Shown here: piece by piece, positions 10,071-21,959 of the stretch
Layout: each line of letters opens with the position of its first letter
Numbering within the stretch: position 1 is the stretch's first letter
NCBI GenBank assembly: GCA_944470555.2
Contig: OX104127.1
Location: 161,733,276-161,797,275 of the forward strand
DNA from: Heterobilharzia americana
Taxonomy: Eukaryota; Platyhelminthes; Trematoda; Strigeidida; Schistosomatidae
Length of the DNA stretch: 64,000 nt
Direction of reading: 5' to 3'
Position numbers and translations under genes: made by a program
The notes under the pieces: model-generated
Databases searched by the model: none
What the model was told of the DNA's origin: nothing
The model's input: only the letters and a program-made list of their open reading frames with translations

Positions 10071-11329
10071 CACTCGGTCGTACAGTGGCAATTTATACAC
10101 TCGAAAAAGGCCAAGCAAAGGTCCAAAGCACTTGAGTTTTTCCCTATAAAGGTCGCACATTATTTTCATTTATAAGTGACAATTACATAAGTAGACACTT
10201 GAACTCTGTATAGCACGAAAACAGAGGATGAATGGAATGTCTATGTTATGAATATGGTTTCTTGTTACCACAGTATAAATAATGCATATTAAGTAAGTAT
10301 AACTCAAAATCTCGATAAAACTATCTGAATACTTAGTGAAGTGATGTCATCAAGTTAGTTAACACCATAAATTCAACATCTGTACTGTTGTAGCAACGCC
10401 TTAGAAGCTTGAGCACTCAAAGTACATAATGGGGCATGTGTGACATACCTATCCTCCTTTCTCCTTTAAGCGTCAGTGCTAGTTAAACAAGGCTAAAACG
10501 TTTTTGAAAAAGCACTAAATAATAAGGCGGTCTAGAAATGCTTAATAGCGTAATTGGTGCATTGATGATTTGAAATCTAACAGTTTCAAATTGTTTTAGT
10601 GTGAACTCAGATACATACCAAGCCAAAGTCATGGCATATAAAAGTCGAAATTCACTCATTTCTGTAAATGACATATTTTAATGCATGCATATTTCTCTGA
10701 AAAGTCGACAGCATTGTGTGAGAATAAGTTGAACGAAAAATGAGCAAGAGACTAATGGGTAAATATTTGGATATGAACTAAGAAAACGAAAAAGTTTAAC
10801 ATTTAAGTAATGCTAGGAATATTTACAGTCCTACATCTGTCATATCTTTCTACTTAAGGGATATAACCAAATACCACTGTTTCATTTGTAAAGTTCCTCT
10901 CCGAATAAACCACTCTGCCGAGAAGGAAACCCATCCCCACTTTGAGTTGTGAACACTAACCGTACACTAAATTATTCTTAAAATTAAACGCATATTAACT
11001 CTTGTCCTCTCCTTCTATTATACTTCATAGCTGAAATTTTATTTGGTGACCATCACTTCTATATTAAAAACTCGTTAGCAGCAAATACGAAGCGCATATC
11101 GTTATCACAGCTGCATGTTATCATTTATCAGAATTACTACATCAACTGCATACCATGTTCATAAAGGATCTGTTCTATGTAGACTAAAGAAAAAAGTAGT
11201 TAAGTTTTCAATTAAAACTGAGCGGTACTCAACAAAAATGTCACTTGTGATTCAAACTGTGTATAAAATTAGTAGTAAAATTAGATAAAGATGAATTAAA
11301 CAAGCGTTCGGTGACAACAAAGTACTGTA
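10071..11329. other. Probable Kv4 intron sequence, nothing recognised
   Basis: This lies immediately downstream (minus strand) of the Kv4 exon donor, so it should be the start of the following intron. A 63-codon minus frame at 10483-10674 shows no known features. I searched by eye for the next expected Kv4 residues (YGDMVP) on the minus strand down to position 1 and did not find them. Confidence 0.4.
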
Positions 11330-11335
11330 ACTCAC
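11330..11335 (-). other. Splice donor of the Kv4 exon
   Basis: The minus strand reads GTGAGT directly after CTTGG, so the Gly codon of the selectivity filter is split after its second base. Without splicing the frame would end at TGA within this donor, which supports it as the true exon end. Confidence 0.9.
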
Positions 11336-12435
11336 CCAAGAGTTGTCATAGTCACTATCGTGTACCAAAACGCTGCTGGTATGCTACTAAACTGTGACAT
11401 CTCCGATTTCTCTGCATAGAACATAACCGTCGAAAAAATGATAACACCCATCGTTATGGTAAACAAAAGAAACCCAAGTTCGGAAGCACAACAACGCAGG
11501 GTACAACCCAGAATTCTTAATCCTTTGCTATGTCTTGAAAATTTGAAAATACGACAGACGCGAAATACACGTAAAGTGGTGAATGCACCTGAAAACTCTT
11601 TGTTGTTAGACATAAAAAGTCCAACGTAATAGGGGAAAACTGCAGCTATATCAATAATTGACATGACAGATCTGACAAATTTACATCTTGCTGGAGCTGC
11701 ATACAGTCTTGCTAAATATTCAATGGTAAACAACAGTACACAGGCGGTGTCCAAGCAGAAAAAAGCAGCGTTGTACTTTTCACCACAAGGGATACTGTCA
11801 CCACTCTCGTTACTTATACCACAGGAAACTGTTTCTGTTACATTTGCAAGCACAGATACTGCTATGAAAAAACCAGTAACGTAGTAAAGAACTACTGCAA
11901 GAGTTGAAGCTTGCGGGTTTTCGAAAGCGCGCCACAACTTGTCCCTGAAACGTGTTGATGGCTGTTCATCATCAGATGTCTCTTCTTTGTCTTCTTGTTG
12001 CCTTTCTCTGTTTTCCCTGTATTTATCCAGATACTCTTCATAACAGCAGTCTCCCATAATTTCTGGCATTATTCCGAAATAAAGAAGTTCTTCATGGTAT
12101 GCAGTCACACAGGAATCCTTTGGTAGGTGTAGCCTCTCCGAACGATAATACTCCATTATATATCGAAAAAGTTCAGGATCTCTATCGAAGAAATACTCTT
12201 TTGATACAGGATCTTGAAAGTAATCTTTTTCGTCTGAACCAAGCAAAGTATCTGGAAATTTTTCCAGCGTAGACTTCCGTGTTTCAAACCTTCTTCCACT
12301 TACATTTATTATTATTTTCTGATCTCTGAAACACCTCCTGCTTGTTATAAAAGGCTCATCTGGAAGTTTGCTTTGCAGTAATGGTGTCCAACCTATTGCC
12401 GATGCTCTAACGACAGGGAGCCAAGACGGAATCAT
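11336..12435 (-). CDS. Shal: Shal/Kv4 voltage-gated potassium channel, first coding exon
   Basis: This is a pore-forming subunit of a fast, A-type potassium channel of the plasma membrane in nerve and muscle. The exon encodes 366 residues plus two bases. The N-terminus ([16 protein letters not shown]) is the Kv4 signature segment that binds KChIP proteins and takes part in inactivation, and it fixes the start. The T1 assembly domain spans about residues 41-135, with the Kv4-type zinc ligands His103, Cys109, Cys130 and Cys131 in the HX5CX20CC spacing. S1 is at about 178-198, S2 at 222-244 and S3 at 254-275. The S4 voltage sensor (286-310) has basic residues at 289, 292, 295, 298 and 301. S5 is at 318-340, and the pore helix ends in TMTTLG. 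The frame is intact. The rest of the filter (YGD), S6 and the C-terminus must lie on exons I could not find. Ending at this point matches the conserved exon structure of animal Kv4 genes. Confidence 0.95.
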
Positions 12436-13370
12436 TCTCAGAGTAGCGTTTATTATTTAATACTATATTCTATAACATTTGTATCAATATATTTTCCATG
12501 TTATCCCATATTGTGTAGGTACACTTTGTCCGTACTGTCTCATAGATTATTCATAATGTGCACGACCTCTAATAACCTTGAGAGATCCAATATTCAACAT
12601 CCAATATTCCCAGTCACTAAAGCTGACACAGGCACATCTATTGTTTTCTGTTACCACATCTCAGTAATAAAGCTCCTTTTTTTCTTTTGTCCCTGCTTCT
12701 TCATTGGATGCCAAAACCGTTGTCACTTTCCACAGTTATGGTCTGGTGGCCTGGTTAGTCTGCGGTGGATATTCTTCCTAGATATCGTAGTTCAGAACCA
12801 AGTATCCTATATCCGTTTTTTGAGCTACTGTACGCCACCTGACCATTTTTTGCCAGCTTCCAGGCCTAATATACCTTATTGGTATCACAAGGAGGATTTG
12901 TAGGTTCCAGATAACTAACTGCAATAAGTCTCTGAATTTTTCACATATACCTGCTGGGTTATTGTGGGTCTTGGTGCCATGAATAAGAAAGCAGATGTTG
13001 TTTCCCATGCAGTTCGACCGCTGCTTAAGCAGTGCTGAGAAGGCATATACCTTAGATGAGCTAGCTTGTGCACTACTCCATTCTTCATACGCAAATCGTG
13101 GTTGTGCGAGAAAGAGTTAGGAATACCAAGAATCAACCGGAGCGCACCGAAGCTATGATGTCGGCAGTATCTAGTCGACAGATTGCGTGACTGTTCGCAG
13201 ACACTGGGAGGTATACATGAATTATCCGAAACCTTTCAGCGAAACAACGGTGTCGGGATAGGTATTGCAGTTGTAGCTAAATACATCAGGGGCTCTGATA
13301 TAGGTGTAAAACTTAGGCACCGTGGTAGAATTTAGTTCCTTATTAGATTTCATTTGATTTGCAACACACA
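12436..13370. other. Upstream of Kv4; no recognised gene
   Basis: This region should hold the Kv4 5' untranslated sequence and possibly its promoter, but I see no clear TATA box or upstream exon. A 130-codon plus frame (12511-12903) overlaps several minus frames of similar length and has no recognisable features, so I do not call it a gene. Confidence 0.4.
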
Positions 13371-13372
13371 AT

Positions 13373-13510
13373 GATCTAGTATTATTTAACTAATGACGTT
13401 TCGGGCATGATTTATTGCTCATATTCATACCAATGTAGTATGATTACATTGATATGAATGTGGGCAATAGATTATGCTCGAAACGTCATCAAGTAAATAA
13501 AACTGGATCA
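13373..13510. repeat. Imperfect foldback (hairpin) of about 65-base arms
   Basis: The left arm at about 13375-13440 and the right arm at about 13445-13508 are reverse complements with scattered mismatches. The cores GACGTTTCGGGCAT and ATGCTCGAAACGTC, and CATATTCATACCAATGTA and TACATTGATATGAATGT, show the pairing. Only a few bases separate the arms. No open frame lies inside. It may be a small foldback transposon or two head-to-head copies of a short repeat. Confidence 0.7.
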
Positions 13511-15479
13511 CTTTGTGTTACGAATCGAATAAACAAATCTGACATGGAATATCAAGGGCTTATTTAGGGTCCGTAGTGGTGAAGTATGATCCCCGGTTGA
13601 TGAACCTAATCAGTGGACATACTAGCTCGTAGTCCATCGCGCCCCAGTATCCATAGACTATTTTGTGTGGAGGGGAAGTACCGACTGAAGAGCTAATTGA
13701 AGGAAGTGGTACTGTGCATATTACCGTCTTGTGATCACCTCCTAAAAACTTCGAGCTCACCTTATCAACTACCATATTCTCAAACTCGAGTATGGTGACT
13801 GTTCAAAAAGTGCATCAAGCAACTTCCTCGGTTCCTGTTGCTTCGACCAAATCGGAGCTGCGTGTACTTATCAATACTCATTTCTTCATCCGGTATATTT
13901 GTGCGACATCAAAACTCAGTGACAATTATTACGGGTGGTTTAAATATGAATACAGTTCCTCTTAATACTGATAGTTTGCCAGGGACAGACCTTGGGTTTA
14001 CAGAAACGACATACAAGTAAGAGGAGTGATAATGTGTAGTTCTAATTCGCTGAACAGAACAGAATATATCTCAGTACTCCTTGGTTTGTCATAGTCTGCT
14101 GTCATTGTGTTACAAAACGCATCTTCACGTTGCTCAGTTTTAGTTGTAGGGTTACTGTGATACCCTAGTGATAAATGGATCGCATAGTGATTTGAAACAG
14201 CATCACCTTTGATAGGGGAAGAACGGGGTAATGTTTTTATTTTGGGTGTTCAGTGTGCACACCGTATCCACATACTCAGAGTTTGACTCAATACAAGCGT
14301 AGTCTCTGGCATCTACATCCGTTTCACAGGGGGTTGGTAGTTTTACTACTGTGCGTGGCGGGTGTGTAGGGCTGGTAGTGTCCCTGGGAGGGTTGCATAT
14401 TTGCATCTGCTGGCGTCACTCGGGTAACTGGGGCCCGGGATTTGCGTGTTTGGCTGACTTTATCTTTTCTCTTGCTCCAAGGAAGCTAAGATTAGCGGTC
14501 CAGAGTAAGGAACTTCAACATCTCCGTCAGTTGTTTGGCCAAGGCTGCGGCTGCTAGGGACGCAAGCTAGGAAAAATATTGTATTTTTTCGGTCCATGTA
14601 GACCCGTTTCGCGTTGCGTCCCTTACCAGTGACCGCCATCCGTTACAAGTCAGACCGGATAGAGTCTGTTTTAGGCCGAATTGGGGGCTGTCTTCTAGTG
14701 AACCAGTGCCGTACGGGGGACCAAAGGTTTTCCTCACATCGCACCTTGCTGGCGTTCTGTCGTAAGTGGTTTGGTATTGACACTTCTCATTAGTTGACTA
14801 CAGGGTTGGGTTGTTACGACGTGTTCTCTTTATTAGTGGGACTTGACCGCAATATGTTGAACCTTTTTGGTGCAGCTACTGTTTGTCAGTGATCCGGGAT
14901 AGGCACTTCTCTTCAGAAATTTGAAACAATTAGTTCCTTCAATAAATTTCAGTAACGCCCACATGTATGTGTGGGTACACATACACAGGGAGCAGTAATC
15001 GTTCAATGCAGACTAGGGTGAGCGAACAAATACCTGAACGGCTTGAAAAGCGATTTAACAGGCAAACATAGATAAGTGCAGGTAACAGACTTCCTTCGAC
15101 ATCTGCAGCAAGGCATATCATTGAAATGGATCACAAGGTTAATGCGAAAACAGCCTTCAAGATATTATACATGAGTAATCAGGGGTGCATACTGAAGTTT
15201 GCCGGCGCGTCAGCCATTCGTAAGCTTAAGCCCTCGTTGTTAGCACAAAAGTGGTTTGTTGTTTCACCTAATTTACCTTGGCAATCCTTATCTGACCATA
15301 TTACCAGGACTAGCGGAGAAATGTTTTCACATTCATTGCATTTGACCTTTCATTTTCATATATAAATTAACTTGACAAGCAAATGTGTATCCAGACTGTT
15401 CGAGATGTATTGCTCAAATACATCACATATTGTTCATATAACGTTCCTCCTCTGATAACGTTATCTAAGGTTAACACGC
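13511..15479. other. No recognised gene; GC-richer island at 14330-14760
   Basis: No supportable protein or RNA gene. The segment 14330-14760 is clearly richer in G and C than its surroundings and contains an ATTTGCAT octamer near 14396. It may belong to the 5' part of the LINE that follows on the plus strand, but I could not show continuity. The short frames here carry no domain. Confidence 0.4.
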
Positions 15480-18110
15480 AAAGGTGGTGGAGTCACCCTT
15501 TACTTTATAAATAACTTAACTGTAGAAACAGATGCACATGAAAGTTGGACATGTGGAATGCTGCGCTCCTGACTAAAAAGCAAGGGGTACGGTATTAACG
15601 TAATAGTGATACATCGAAGCCCTGAATGTGATGCGGTAGACCTCCTCCTGAATGAGCTGACCCTCTGGACAGATAAATGCTGATGTCTAGTTGTAAGAGA
15701 TTCCAACGCACTAACAGTTGACTGGGATAGACTAATAACAAAAGCGCCAAGTAATTTATTTGACCACTGGCTAGTGGAAAAATCAATTTCATTAGCCCTT
15801 ATACAGCACATTAAGACACCAACCAGATATGATAATCAGCATGCTCCATCAGTTCTGGACTTAGTATTCTCGCATACGGATGATGCGTGCTTCATCCGGC
15901 ACCTAGCACCCTTTGGCAAAAGTGATCGCGCTGTGACCATCTTCGGATTCACAGCAGACGTCTTGTACCAGGCCCATGCCCCAGCCAGACCTGACATATG
16001 GAAAGCAAATATGGAGGCTATTAACCTGGCAGCCTCGTTAGAGGACTGGACAGTCAATCCAGGAGCGTGTTGCCCCTTCAAACGGTTATATGCACCAGTG
16101 ACCCGATCGTTCATACCGTGGACTGTCCTGAGGGGACAGGAACACCGTCCCCCGTGGATAAACCACGAAATTCGAATCTTGCTACGACGTAGGAAGAAGG
16201 GTTGGAATCTTGCCACCCACCTAAGTACACTCGAAGTGGTGAGGCATTACAAAGAAGCCCACAATAAATGTATCGCTGCTATCCGCCGGTCCCGAATGTG
16301 CTCTGAAGCACGTCTTGTCCAGGATGCATTGTAACGTCCGAAGCGGTTGTTTTCCTATATGAACCACAGAAATAAGACATGTCGTGGTATACCCACCCTA
16401 ACCAGTGGGACAGAAAATGTTTGATTGAGGATGATAGGAAAAAAGCAGAAGCCATGGCTTGGTATTTTGCTGAAGTCTTCACACAGGAATCTTCTGTGAG
16501 CAGTTATCCAACAGTAGAAGCGTTGACATCCAACAGAATAACCTCTGTGAATGTCGATCGTGGTTTGTGTCGGACATTAAGTACTCTCGATGTGGAAAAA
16601 TCAGCGGGACCGGATGAGTTTCACCCAAGGCCGCTCAAAGAGCTTGCACTCCATGTGGCCGGCACATTGACTACTATATTCAGACTGTCGCTCAGAGAAG
16701 GCACACTTTCCTATGACTGGAAGAATGCCATAGCAACACCTATCCACAAGGCAGGTTCTAGGCAGCTCCCATCAAATTACAGACCGATAAGTTTGACTAC
16801 TACTGCAGTGAAAATCCTAGAAGGAGTGATCAAGAAAACCGTCATAGACCGCCTAGAGAGCAACGCTCTATTGTCTCATCCACAACACGGTTTTCGTAGA
16901 AAATTCTCTTGCTTGACGAACCTTCTTACAGCCAGAGAAAGTTGGGTTGAGTCTAAAGATGATAGGATACCGGTAGATATCATTTTCATTGACTTTTGTA
17001 AGGCGTTCAACAAAGTACCTCATTCCATATTACTCAGAAAACTGGAAAGTTTTGGAATCACTGGCAGTCTGCTCGCGTGGATAAGAGACTTTCTTGCTGG
17101 TGGGAGACAAAGAGTTTGGATCAATTCTCAACTCCCCACTTGGAAGTCGGTGGAGAGCAGAGTGCCGCAAGGCACGGTCTTGGGCCCCCTACTGTTTCCC
17201 CCATAAGTAAATGAGCTACCAAACATCACGAAATCCCCTGTCGTTCTCTGCGCCGATGATGCCAGGATCTGGCGGGAAATCAGGAACAATGAGGATATAC
17301 GTGCGCTCCAGGCAGACCTGTACAGCTTACTTGCCTGGTCAAAGAAGTGGCTGATGCCTATCAATGCAGGAAAATGTGTGAGCACGCACTTGGGGCACAT
17401 ACACAGCAACATTTACCATGGTGATGAAACTCCTTTACCGTCAGTACTGACCCACAATGACCTAGGAGTCACGGTTAGTTATGACTTGAAAACCAAGGCT
17501 CACTATCGATTGGTAGCAGCTCGGAGTTTTAAGACTCCCTGGGCGTTACGTAGAAAGTTTAGGAAAATGAGTGGTAACATGCTGACTATCTTATACGCAT
17601 CCTTGGTTAGGTTCGAATCAGAAAACTGTACACAGGCGGTCAATCCCTGTCTGAAAGGTGGCGCAGACCTTCTAGAAAGAGTTCAGAGGGCAGCCACTCT
17701 TACGATCCTTGCGATGGCTGGCCTCACCTACGAAGACCGACTAAAGCAGCTGAATCTCTTCACCTTGTCCTATTGCAGAGGGAGCCCTGATCATGCTTTA
17801 CAGGATTTTAAGAAATGACTTCGGACCTTATCTATCTACTCTTCTCCTCCCCACCAGGTCGGAACATCTCAGAGGACACACTAGAAGACTACAAAACCAA
17901 AGAACAAACTTAGTCTCCGCAGAGTACTGGTGCCCGTGTCGAATAATCAACGCCTGGAACCAACTCCCAGAAGAACTGGCCTCCGCATCATCAACTGACT
18001 GGTTCAAGAGGGGATTGGACAAGCACAGAAATCTACTGGAAAAAAATTAATACGGGCTACCAGCCTCCTATCCTCAAACAACAAATCTGAATCTGAACCT
18101 GAGATAAGTG
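15480..18110 (+). mobile_element. CR1-clade LINE with decayed ORF2 (family A)
   Basis: The element encodes the endonuclease and reverse transcriptase that would copy its RNA into genomic DNA. The endonuclease remnant begins at 15480 (RKGGGVTLYF) and runs through 16331, including SVLDLVFSHTDD; the GDFN and SDH catalytic motifs have changed to DSN and SDR. The reverse transcriptase (16379-17818) shows NYRPISLT, HGFRRKFSC, FIDFCKAFNKVPH, VPQGTVLGPLL and CADDARIW, where the last is usually YADD or FADD (17249-17260). The CR1-type tail (IINAWNQLPEELASAS) follows at 17793-18050. Lesions seen are a stop near 16332, a frameshift near 16410, a TAA at 17204-17206 and a frameshift near 17800. The 3' end has a TCTGAA-type hexamer repeat near 18086-18102, as CR1 tails do. 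Confidence 0.85.
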
Positions 18111-18239
18111 CTTCTACTGATTCCAGAAGGGAGTTTGAGGTCATGTTGTTAGATAAAAAACGTAGCGGCAGGAAAACTGAAGCATTCCGTGGCAAACGGT
18201 TCTGGAGTTTCACAACATCTGAAGTATATATTCCTCATT

Positions 18240-20540
18240 TAGAATATAAGCAACTATTTTATTCTCTTTATGGACTCAACATCAGAGGGCCAGGTTTGCG
18301 GGCATCGTCAAATTTTTAATGGTAAAGAAATCTACAAGGTTTGACCTGTCCTGAATGATACAGGGGGGAGGACATTTAACTCTATCATAATATCAAGTGT
18401 CTGAAAGTTATGAAAAGAACAGGAAAATATCACTTCACAGTGCCTACACATTGTTTCGAGTTTAGATAGTTCGAACCCAAATTTTTTACATTAAACTGGC
18501 ATCATATCCGAGCAATATTAAATGTTTGCGTTATGAGCAATGGGCATGATTGGCTGGTCTGCAAAATCCAATGTTTCGCCAGATAAACGTGTTTTTCAGC
18601 AGCAATTCTCACGTCCATTGGCAAAGAATTGCTCACTTCAGCGTTTTCAGGAATAAGTAGATATCCGTACGATCAACCATTTCCCACCCTTTTAGTTTTA
18701 TCGTTTCCAGAAATTCAGATTGGTAACGCTAGAAGTATTTGTTGTAAGACAAGTGATTAAACATTGGAAGAACCCTCGTTCAACACCGGTGGATCTTACA
18801 GGCATGTAAAACTTCAAAGATTCCACATTGAAATGTGTTGCGTTGTCAAAGAGATACATTGGCTGTTAATTGTCCGTTAGATGGATTCATAAGAGATAGA
18901 GCACTAGAAAAACCTATTGCATAAGACTACTGTGAATGTGTTGCCTCTAGAGTTACAGGGTAAAGTGGTGTCTCAAACTTAGTTGTTTATCCAGGTTTCT
19001 GCTGCATTTTTGACGGCCAGAAACGTTTGACCATCTGTTGTGCTTGAGGTTTCGTACGTAGAAGCATTGAGCGTACTGGCAAGCGGCCATTCAAAAAGTC
19101 GGAAATCGGGGCTACGTCGGCTCAAGATTTCTAACAAAAGTTTCCAATGTTACGTGCGAGATATTCAGTGGGTTAATGCTTCTTAACCGAATCAATGCTT
19201 AAGATTTTCTCAGTAGATCGATACTGAAAGGAGGAAAGAAAATAAAGTGCGGAGTGAAACTGGAAAATGGGATACCACGCAGGACAAACTGGGAGGGGAG
19301 AAGTTCATATCTATTCAGACTCGTTCGAACCGTGCGTAAACTTCTATTTGTGCATGTTGGAATAACTCTCCTGTCTTTCCTACTTGAAGCCCGCGCAGGT
19401 TACTAGATAGGAGGTTTTCATCACCAAACTTAAGGTTGACAATGACCATATATTTGTACTTTTCTGGCTGCACAGCCCATTTAGGTTAACTAATGATCAG
19501 ACACCCTTGTGAGTTCAATGGTGTAAAAGGTGCTTAAAATTTATGATAACCTTACTCTACACCTTTAGAGGTTCTGGCGTGTTTCGTTAGCCCTGAACAT
19601 ACAGATAATGGCTAGGCGAGTGATAGACTCGTCATCTGTGAGGAGCTTATCAGGTGGGGAAGTCTGTTTCAGATGTGAGAGAGCTTATTGAAGAAGGAAT
19701 TACCTCGCACGTCGGTCTCACAACACTCTTTTCCAGGCCACTTAGGAATAACGGGCGGTGTTCTAAAATCAAACGGACGCACAATCTGTAGAGTAGGGCC
19801 CTTGATTCTCTACTATAAAAGTTACGGACGTTGCACCGAAGGAGTCTGAGTGACTTAGATTTAATACACACTTTTTCAGAGAATATCAAATCTATGGAAT
19901 ATCCAGGGCCATGATCTAGCATTGAGGAACGTCTAGGTAACTTTTGTCCACATATTTCGAGGGACTTATCCAGGTTATCCGTGCCTATGCTAAGCCAAAC
20001 ACATTCATCAATGTTGAACTGGAGATGGGACTCGTCACACCATTTAGCGACTTCACCTCATTCTTGTTGAGCAGCAGATGGCGTATTGCTTAGTTCATGA
20101 GTGTGACATGAGTATAAAGCCTTCAAGTCGTCGGCATATAGGAATGTTTCCCCTGCCGTGAGGCCCTAGAACACACTATGATTAATCACAAAGGCCTTTG
20201 TGTTACTCTGATAGATACGTGCTAGGTTCAGACTGCGTAGAGGTTACTTCACAGATTTGACTGCGTTTACTGAGAAATGATTTTGGCCATCAAAGTAACT
20301 GGTCATGAGTGCCAATCGATCGTAACCTGTAGAAAAGTGTACTACGTGGCGCCCTGTCAAGTGCTTTTGGTGTATCGAAGTATAGAACCTTGGAACAATG
20401 TGAGAACGTGAGTGTTTTTAATTTAGTTGGCTTGCAATAGGAGAATAGTAATTTGAAAATTATTTTATCTTGGCCTGTTTTGAATTTACGTCCTCTGCTG
20501 TTGGTATTCAGCAGATGAAGCTGTAGCACATAGTAGCAGG
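18240..20540 (-). mobile_element. Old 5'-truncated CR1-clade LINE (family B)
   Basis: Read on the minus strand this is a diverged sister of the element at 22000-26161. RT fragments are at 20290-20529 (FDTPKALDRAPRSTLFYRL, the FDxxKAFDxVPR motif) and 19650-19922 (IDLIFSEKVCIKSKSLRLLR, matching SDSTFSEQTACIAPKSLRLL in the sister). The long 3' untranslated part at 18240-19360 aligns with 21960-23110 of the sister. It is heavily mutated and 5'-truncated. It lies tail-to-tail with family A, whose 3' end is about 130 bases away. Confidence 0.75.
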
Positions 20541-21959
20541 GCGCGTTTCAGATATTTCATTTCATACTCTGGTGGAAAAAGCTGCCTTGGCAAAGGGCAG
20601 GAAGCGAGGTACCTGACGGCAACCTTACTTCTGTGATTACGCAGAAAGCCATTACTGCGTTGTCACTTCGGCCTCAAACGTACGAAATAATGTAACGGTC
20701 ATGATCCAAGGATTTTGGTCAGAACCCAGGAGACGATTCAACGGAACCAAATTACCGCGATGCAGATAAGTCACTGAGTTTTTCTGTATTGTTTACCAAG
20801 CTCTCCTGAGCCATGCATAGTCAAAGATTAAATTTCAGCAATATCAAAACACTATTTGACGAGATAGATACGTGATAATTGTGCGACACCATTAAACAGC
20901 AACAAGTTATACCAAAATTACGAGGGCGATTCAACGGTGCCGATGGGCAGCTAAACAATCCGAGGTTTCCTCTGATGCAGATTACGTGCTTTACGATGGA
21001 AAAGTGACTAGGCAAATGTAGTTGTTAAATACCTGGGAGCCAACAACGATATTCCGAACAAGATGTGATCAAAATAAACGTTTCGAGTAGACAGTCAAAG
21101 GACATGCAGCCAACTGACGGCGCAACATTGAGTTGAGCCGAACGAGGGGCCGAGACTGTTCAAGTGCCTCTTTGCTTTCAAAAGCCCATTGTCACGCAGT
21201 AGCAAAGCGAAGCATTCAGGATAAGTCCCAGCCAAAACAAATACGAATAATAAGGTTGAGCAAAAGAAGACGGGCAGATGACGGGGGTGTGGGACTAAAA
21301 GATGACACCTGAAAAAAGGGCAGGAATATTGAAATAAGCATCAATATCACCAAACAGAGTGCCTAGGAGACATTTTTGAATCATTCATAGGGCTACAGGT
21401 ACCTCGGATTGCTCGTAAGGCTTTGAAGCTGAAGGTGGAAAGGAGAAATTCTATAGCGCAAGAATATATGAACCGTTCAACTATATCCTGCAGAATGATT
21501 TGAAAGGATCAAGAAAAATAAGGGAGTAGTAGAGAAGATACAATGAATATTGGTGTTAAGAAGCGCAAATATGCTACACCCTACTGAGAAGAGCTTTAGC
21601 TTGTTTTGACTGCCTTACAAATGGACCAGTAAAATCAAATAATCTCGGAATATAGTCTGCGTGAAATATATACGCCTAACACATTCTTTATGCGAAAAGA
21701 CCGCTTCTGTTGATGTATTCCTATGAAGATTCTTCATTTACAGAATTCACCACAAAGGAAGAGTCAAATTGTAACTTATATTCCGCAGATGGAATGCCAA
21801 AGAGAAAGGATAATGCAAACAAATAGATTATAAATAAATATCATACACTCACTTTACTATTTCAGCTTCAGTGAAACAGTTTATGAGTCGCCAAAAAGGT
21901 CAAACCACTTTAAGGGAACCAAAGAAAAGTGGTCCACCAACAGTTGTGTAATAAGAAAA
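20541..21959. other. No recognised gene
   Basis: No protein domain or RNA gene could be supported. Two stretches near 20730 and 20920 share short segments (GATTCAACGG, GATGCAGAT), perhaps an internal duplication of an unidentified repeat. Confidence 0.35.

Noticed and set aside
11438..11884. Plus-strand frames at 11438-11629 and 11663-11884
   Set aside because: They are antisense shadows of the Kv4 exon.
12511..12903. 130-codon plus-strand frame upstream of Kv4
   Set aside because: No domain, no splice context, and overlapping frames of similar length on the other strand.
14600..14640. GAAAC-containing segment on the minus strand as a further hammerhead
   Set aside because: No CUGANGA core lies at the required distance.
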